Shown: one piece after another, positions 58,227-64,000 of the stretch
Layout of the letters: the number at the start of each line of letters is the position of its first letter
How positions within the stretch are numbered: the first letter of the stretch is position 1
Assembly: GCA_022266195.1 (NCBI GenBank)
Contig: WHVY01000002.1
Location: 14,461,001 to 14,525,000 of the forward strand
Direction: 5' to 3'
Length of the DNA: 64,000 bases
DNA from: Tetranychus cinnabarinus
Lineage: Eukaryota; Arthropoda; Arachnida; Trombidiformes; Tetranychidae
Notes under the pieces: generated by a model
The model's input: only the letters and a program-made list of their open reading frames with translations
The model's database searches: none
Told to the model about the DNA's origin: nothing
Position numbers and translations under genes: made by a program

Positions 58227-59845
58227 AGTTTGAGACCTGAGAAGAAGAGTGTGTGAGAGAAATAAGAGAAAAACAGGCAAAATGAGAACAAAAAGATTTT
58301 CTTTCCACAGCAAGCAGAAAACGATGAAGATGATGACCAGATGATTGAGCTGTGATCCTTTTTCTCCCTCTTAAATCAACAACACATAAAGATGAATAGA
58401 AGAAGTCTGGATTATTACATATTTAACACTTGATTAGAATGTTGTCTTCAAGAAATTAAATTGATTGGAGAGCAGAGAAACAGCAGCCTTATGGTATAAA
58501 TCCACAATAGGACCAAATACACACACGACTCCAACCAGATGATGTACAGAAAGAAACGAGAAAAGAGACAGAGAAAGAGAGAAAGGAGAAAGAGAAAGAG
58601 AGAGAAAGAGAGATAGATGGATGAATTGCAACTCTATTCTCTAAATCAGTTTTATCTCCTAGCAGACAAATTTTTCAATTATTTAGTGACATACAATTTG
58701 ACTTATGTTTTATTATTATAAAATAATGAACAATGAAACGTGAATATCGATTTTAATGTTCACTTTTCTCTTTCTTTAGTTTCTCTATTACTAACAATTT
58801 AAACTGTGTTTACAAGAGATCTCAAGTTGGTGTGCTTTTGATAAGCCGAGTTTTGAGAGCTAATTTCAAATTACATTAAAAACCGAGAGAGTGGATTAAA
58901 TAATTAGGAAAAAATGTCAATGAAACTCGTCAGCTTCCTCTTAAGCCCCTTTGATTTGTAAAATCGGAAAATTGATGAAATATAAATCGGAGACAAATTA
59001 TTCAGAGAATAAAAAAAATGAATCAATTAGATTCTATTTAATTTACTAAGTTTATTAACATGATTAAAATTGTGAAATTTTTTAAAAATGACTTTAAATT
59101 TTTGTGAGGCTTTGCGGAATTGGAGCCTAAGCCAGATAATTTACTCGTGTTAGCTAATTTGATGAAAATTGGGAAAATTTAGTTAATTAGATGAGATCTT
59201 TCATCATTATCTATCTTTTATCATTAATCTGCAATAATTGGACAATCAGTTACACCAAAGGAAATTTAAATTTGAAATTTATACAGATGATAATAGAAGA
59301 GTAGTTAAAGAGTAAGTTAGCAACTTAACCGACTTGAAATTTAAACAAATAAAGTTATCTACAAAAGCATTGAAACAATTGCAGTATTAACTCTTACTTT
59401 AATTGTGATTGAGATGAATTTGTTTCATATCCTTTGTTCCGATTCCTTTTTTTATTACTTCAAGCTAAGACTCTCAATATTCACCTATTTTGCTTAGTTC
59501 TGGTTGTTTATTCAGATAAGGAATTTTGATTCAGAAAATTTGCTTGGATTAATGGACGATATTTGTTTTGAGTGGCTAGTTAGTCGATCTTGATTAGTAT
59601 TTAATTGCTCATTGAAAATCAACTGGGAAATAAAAAGCTTCTTCATGTGGCGACCTCTCTTTTTGAATTATCACAAGAAAATTTATTGGGAAGAATAGAA
59701 ATGATCTAATCTGATCATCTGGTCTATTTTGTCCACAATAACATTGAAAGTGTAAGTTTTTCAGTGAAAACTGTGTTCTCTTTAAATTGTGTTTAATGTG
59801 TTAATCAAAAACATTAATTTTACTTTGGAAAGTTGTTTACACAAA
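58227..59845. other. Divergent region between NAA35 and MRI1
   Basis: 1.6 kb with both promoters expected. It has a GA-rich stretch at about 58556-58620 and no other feature seen. Confidence 0.6.
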
Positions 59846-60937
59846 ATGAATCACATAATTTACTCCAGAGGCAGCCTCAAAATACTTGACCAACGTAAAT
59901 TACCGTTAAACGAGGTTTTTGTGACAATTGAACGTGTTGAAGATGGCTTCAATGCAATTAAAGATATGCTGGTCAGAGGTGCCCCTTGTATTGCGATGGT
60001 TGGTCTTCTTTCTCTTTCCGTTGAATTAGCTTCACCAGATAAGCTGTTGGATCTGGGTAAATTAACTGGATTAACTAAAGAAGCATTATACCGTTACCTC
60101 GAGAAATCGTGTCAATTGCTCTGTGAAGCTAGACCAACGGCAATAAATGTTCGCAACGAGTGTACCAAATTATTGAGTCTGGTATCTAATGATGTATCCA
60201 AGGAAGAAATCACTTTCGATTTTCTGGTTGATAAAATAATAACATACATAGAATCACTCTTGGACCAAGATATTCAAGTTAACCGATCAATTGGAAAATA
60301 TGGAGCTTCCCATATCATAAATAACTGTCTAACAAGTGGTTCGGATGAGAAAGTTGCAGTCTTGACTCATTGTAACACTGGAAGCTTGGCTACAGCTGGG
60401 TATGGAACAGCTCTCGGTGTTATAAGGTCTCTTCATGAAATGGGAAGACTAGAGATGGTTTATTTTACAGAAACTCGGCCTTTCAATCAAGGGTCACGAT
60501 TAACTGCATATGAACTAGTCAAAGACAAAATACCTTGTAAATTAATCTGTGACAATATGGTTGCAGCCTTGATGAATTCCCATAAAATCCACGCTGTTGT
60601 CGTTGGTACTGATAGAGTAGTTAAAAATGGAGACACTGCCAATAAGATAGGAACTTATCAAATTGCTGTAATTGCTAAACACCATTCAGTGCCTTTCTAT
60701 ATTGCCCTTCCCATGTCAACATATGATCCTGAGAAGCAAGATGGATCGGAGATTCCAGTTGAAGAAAGATCACAAGAGGAAGTCAAGATGATTAACGGAA
60801 CGTACATTGCTCCTCCTGAAGTCTCATGCTGGAATCCTTCATTCGATGTAACACCAGTAAATTTGATAACTGGTGGCTTCATCACCGAGAACGGAGTTTT
60901 CAATGCTCCTGAATTAGCTGAGAGGCATTCAAATTGA
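59846..60937 (+). CDS. MRI1: Methylthioribose-1-phosphate isomerase
   Basis: Converts 5-methylthioribose-1-phosphate to 5-methylthioribulose-1-phosphate in the cytosolic methionine salvage pathway. Intronless, 363 residues from the ATG at 59846; an in-frame GTG at 59789 is not a likely start. The family fold and motifs are complete: RGAP (44-47), NVRNECTKL, catalytic Cys 176 in LTHCNTGSLATAGYGTALG, ETRPFNQGSRLTAYEL, catalytic Asp 256 in VVVGTDRVVKNGDTANKIGT, then the C-terminal NPSFDVTPVNLITGGFITE. The Cys and Asp pair separates it from the related eIF2B subunits. It is convergent with spermine synthase. Confidence 0.96.
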   Translation: MNHIIYSRGSLKILDQRKLPLNEVFVTIERVEDGFNAIKDMLVRGAPCIAMVGLLSLSVELASPDKLLDLGKLTGLTKEALYRYLEKSCQLLCEARPTAINVRNECTKLLSLVSNDVSKEEITFDFLVDKIITYIESLLDQDIQVNRSIGKYGASHIINNCLTSGSDEKVAVLTHCNTGSLATAGYGTALGVIRSLHEMGRLEMVYFTETRPFNQGSRLTAYELVKDKIPCKLICDNMVAALMNSHKIHAVVVGTDRVVKNGDTANKIGTYQIAVIAKHHSVPFYIALPMSTYDPEKQDGSEIPVEERSQEEVKMINGTYIAPPEVSCWNPSFDVTPVNLITGGFITENGVFNAPELAERHSN

Positions 60938-61678
60938 CGTTCTATCGTCTATTCCGCTAAAATTTGGTAATATTTTTTTACCTAAATTAAGCAACTTCTG
61001 ATTACTAAGTCCATACACAGTCCAATAATAAATAAGAAGTCGTTCTCACATAATATTTTCGCTTAGACAAATCGATTTGTACAAGCTGCTCGTGACAAGC
61101 AAGTTGAATTGTTAATATAAAACTAGCAATAAAATCGTGAATAATCATAATTCCTAAGCATGCTGAACTTTTTAAACGCTTATCTATCCACTTTCATTTA
61201 GACTGCTGGCATATTTAATATCAAAGTAGCCTTGAACATGATTAATCTCGATCTGTTAAAATATTTAAAACAAAGCTATAGCTCAGTGATCTGGATAAAC
61301 TCATTAAATAAATCAATAGCAGTTTTCATTACTGTTTTTTGTATATTTTAATTGCTTTCAGAAATGAATACAGGATGATCTGGAGATCAAAATTGCTTTC
61401 GAATGTGATTGTTGATTTATTTCAACTACTTCAAGTTAAAATCATTGGATAATACTAATTGGATAGTGCATGGAAGACAGGAATGAACAGAGAATAGCAA
61501 AAAAGCTTTAATTCCAGGTTGAATGAAATCGATTTTGCTGACTAGATTCACTATTACTAAGGAAATGACAATGATATTGCAAACAAAAAGTGATTTGAAT
61601 CCTAATCTAGGTTAGATTGTTGAGGCGATTTTGCATAGGATCAGTTATTAACATGTGAATTGAGATGGTAATCGTCCT
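60938..61678. other. Convergent spacer between MRI1 and spermine synthase
   Basis: 741 bp, AT-rich, both 3' UTRs expected. No further gene seen. Confidence 0.6.
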
Positions 61679-63275
61679 TTACTCCACTTTAGTAACATCA
61701 TAAAATACCCACCTAAGAAAAAATGATAAAAAAGTTTTATTATTTTCACAGATAAAATTGATAGACAACTTACTCTTCCAAAAAAGATGGCACGAAAGAT
61801 TCATGATGAGAAAATTCAATTTTATAAGGCAATTCTTTGAGGACATTCTCATAAGCTTGAAGTGCTGAAGTGCAACCTGATCCGATAGCCTGTGAATTGA
61901 AACATTTTGTTACACAATTAAATATTTAATAAGAGTTTTGTGACTCAAGTGCTCTAAAGATACTTACATGATTGAAATATTTACCACCACTGGGTAAGCA
62001 TTTGAATGAAAGAAGAAGAATTTTCTTGATGAACGCCCAAAGGTTAGCGGCAACTTGATCGGTATCACTACTCAAAGGAATATCAGTCAAATCGTTGAAA
62101 ATTACATCAAACTGTTTACCATTACTTCCATATTCTTCCAAATACTTTATACAATCTCCAATAATTATTTCATAAGTATCAGTTTTCATTTTGTCCATAG
62201 TGTCTCCACAAGCACCTCGAAGATGAATCCGGCAAGATTCAACTACAACTTCGTCTATATCTATCATGGTAACATGTTTAGGTTTTTCCTTGAGCAATTC
62301 ATGAAGAAGACCGCCATCACCTCCGCCAAGAATTAAAATATCTTTGTCCTTGTAATCGAAGTGACCAAAGTGCATAAGACCATGTGTATAAGGCAAATCC
62401 TTCTCGGCCAAGTTTTGCAAATCATCAAGGAATAAGGCATTACCTAGAGTCTTTGATTTGAGGATTTTGACTTGTTGGTAAGCAGATTTTTTGGAAAATA
62501 AAACTTCCTCAAAATCGTATTCGAGAAGACGATCATCGGATGATGCGTAATAATTAGGAACTGCACTTCCCAGTTTTAAAGCTGGTATTTTCTCAACTCC
62601 TCCACCAAGACTATCATTTAATTCGTTCTTCAGCTCATCAATAATTCGACTGATAGATCTATGTTCATCTGTAAAATTTAACAAAACAGTATGCATTAAA
62701 TGACCGGAAAAGCTGTTTAGGAATATCGGTAAAGCAAAATAGATCAAACCAAACATATGAACTACAACCTTCATAAAATGATCAGCATAATGACTTGAGA
62801 ATTTATGGGTCAAGGTATAAATGCACTTAAAGGATGTTAAAACACTATTAAAAAATTAATCAAGATCATGGCTATTTAACTTGTACCGGATAATTTTGTA
62901 GGAAACGTGTGTGTTCACGTCTGTAACCTACAAATGGCATGGATAAATTAGCTGCTCAAAAAAATGATTTTCAATATAAGAAATTATACCTAAAGTGGCT
63001 TGATCCCGAGAAACAGGATATTCAATGTTAAGTGTGATCAATTCCGATTTATTGTATCTACGAATAATGACAGTCAAATTTGAATCCAATGAATTTGCAG
63101 ATGCAGCCAAAATTGCGATTGAGCCATCACCAAGAGGAGCTTCATAGGATAGGTTTGTAGCAAATTTATTTTTGAGCAAATCTTTCAGTTGACTTATAAT
63201 TGCATCAGGAGTCACTCCATTGCAACAATCCCATCGAATTGAAATCAAGTGGCTAAATGCACGATTAGAAGACAT
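61679..63275 (-). CDS. SMS: Spermine synthase
   Basis: Aminopropyltransferase making spermine from spermidine and decarboxylated S-adenosylmethionine, with methylthioadenosine as by-product. Exons 63275-62990, 62668-61968, 61889-61774, 61712-61679 join in frame to 378 residues (human 366). The exon 1 domain resembles the N-terminal AdoMetDC-like dimerisation domain of SMS (GVTPDAIISQLKDLLKNKF). The catalytic domain has ADDRLLEYDF-like SSDDRLLEYDFEEVLF, GNALFLDDLQNLAEKDLPYT, cofactor loop ILILGGGDGGLLHELLK, IDEVVVESCRIHLR, and FNDLTDIPLSS, the NDLT form typical of spermine rather than spermidine synthase. The end FVPSFLEEWVFYDVTKVE depends on splicing a last 34-nt exon at a GTAAGT that otherwise reads as a stop. 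Start chosen at the ATG at 63275; the TTG at 63284 is not a start. Confidence 0.95.
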
Positions 63276-64000
63276 GTTGATCAAATTGGGCTAAAACTTC
63301 AGAGGTGGTAATCACGATTGCTAAGACGAAGGTGTTGGGTGAGATAACTTGATGATACTTTATAGCAGTGAGATTGAAATGTCGAGTATAAAGAAATGAC
63401 AGAGTGTGCTCTAAATGCAGAAAAAAGACAAAAAGATTTATCAAGTGGTATAAGGTAAGGCCAGAAAACAAAAGGAGTGATTATTAATGAGTAAACAAAT
63501 AAAAAATTAGATGTAGGCGAGGATTCAGCAAACAGAATGAGAAGTTAATGTTTTAATGAGAAAAGGGTAAAATATTCACTGATATTATAGAGGGAAATGA
63601 ATTAAAATACTTACCAACCCGAAAAGATGACCTTTATTTAAGGACAGAGTCCACCAATGATGAAATTGATTACAACTAAAAGAGACTGATTGATCTGAGT
63701 TTAAATGAATCCAAATTATTTCTCAAAACAACTGACAATTAATTCTAATAAACTTGATTAACAAAAAATTCGAAAAATTAACGTGGTTGCATGAATCGAT
63801 ATTAACTGTCATCGATATATTGACAATCGATTCCTCTGATTACTTGTATAAACCTGGATTTGTTTTATTAAATCAAAGGTGAATTCGGTTGTATAGTAAT
63901 TATGTTAAAACATATTTCTCTTTTTAAATTCAATAACATTTCTGTTGATCTAAATTGATCTCTAATGTAGAGGAAATTGCACTTTTCTGGTGAAAAAACG
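63276..64000. other. Upstream region of spermine synthase to window end
   Basis: 725 bp with the presumed SMS promoter and 5' UTR. A 68-codon open frame at 63265-63471 (minus) is unrecognised and overlaps the SMS start. Nothing else seen. Confidence 0.55.

Noticed and set aside
61766..61775. Apparent stop of spermine synthase right after FVPSFLEE
   Set aside because: The stop lies in a perfect GTAAGT donor, and splicing to 61712 restores the conserved ending WVFYDVTKVE.

Overview
The window is nuclear DNA of an arthropod, most likely an acariform mite; a spider mite (Tetranychus-type) fits best. Several things point there. The DNA is AT-rich with short GT-AG introns, many under 120 bp. The gene content is purely metazoan: EGFR, Twist, Brahma, NRF-6-type acyltransferase, delta-COP and a tRNA-Leu. 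Intergenic DNA is full of GAT/CAT microsatellites, and selenoprotein F carries Cys in place of Sec. The species is an inference. No transposon, virus or CRISPR array was recognised.

Layout. 1-10222: GTP cyclohydrolase I (minus, 3' end off the left edge, one 3.6-kb intron), then long noncoding DNA with a two-copy ~220-265 bp tandem repeat upstream of EGFR. 10223-16353: a complete five-exon EGF receptor gene (1607 aa). 16354-23217: mostly noncoding, with one small secreted Trp-Pro/Gly-Tyr-Ser-rich protein (minus). 23218-23646: a very short Twist-family bHLH. 23842-42258: a large inverted duplication. Two brahma (SWI/SNF ATPase) genes point away from each other. Between them lie WIPI2/Atg18, Cys-type selenoprotein F and GNB1L. 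A third, broken brahma fragment lies just past the left copy. 43139-45424: NRF-6-like acyltransferase. 45980-47182: a delta-COP gene that stops before the mu-homology domain. 48048-48687: an orphan secreted protein with a relic of its signal-peptide exon upstream. 49536-51513: Atg13. 52933-53014: tRNA-Leu(AAG). 53762-55160: kish (TMEM167), whose second intron holds an antisense, frameshifted SLC35A-type nucleotide-sugar-transporter fragment bounded by ~105 bp direct repeats. 55180-58226: NAA35 (NatC), tail-to-tail with kish with 19 bp between stop codons. 59846-60937: MRI1. 61679-63275: spermine synthase.

Shared roles. Spermine synthase releases methylthioadenosine and MRI1 acts later in salvage of that by-product; the two genes converge as neighbours. 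WIPI2 and Atg13 act at early autophagosome formation, and kish, delta-COP and SelF act in the early secretory route, but these are probably chance neighbours. The most unusual features are the brahma inverted duplication with an almost unchanged ATPase core, the truncated delta-COP, and the transporter fragment inside the kish intron. All multi-exon models were checked by hand for GT-AG borders and for an intact summed reading frame.
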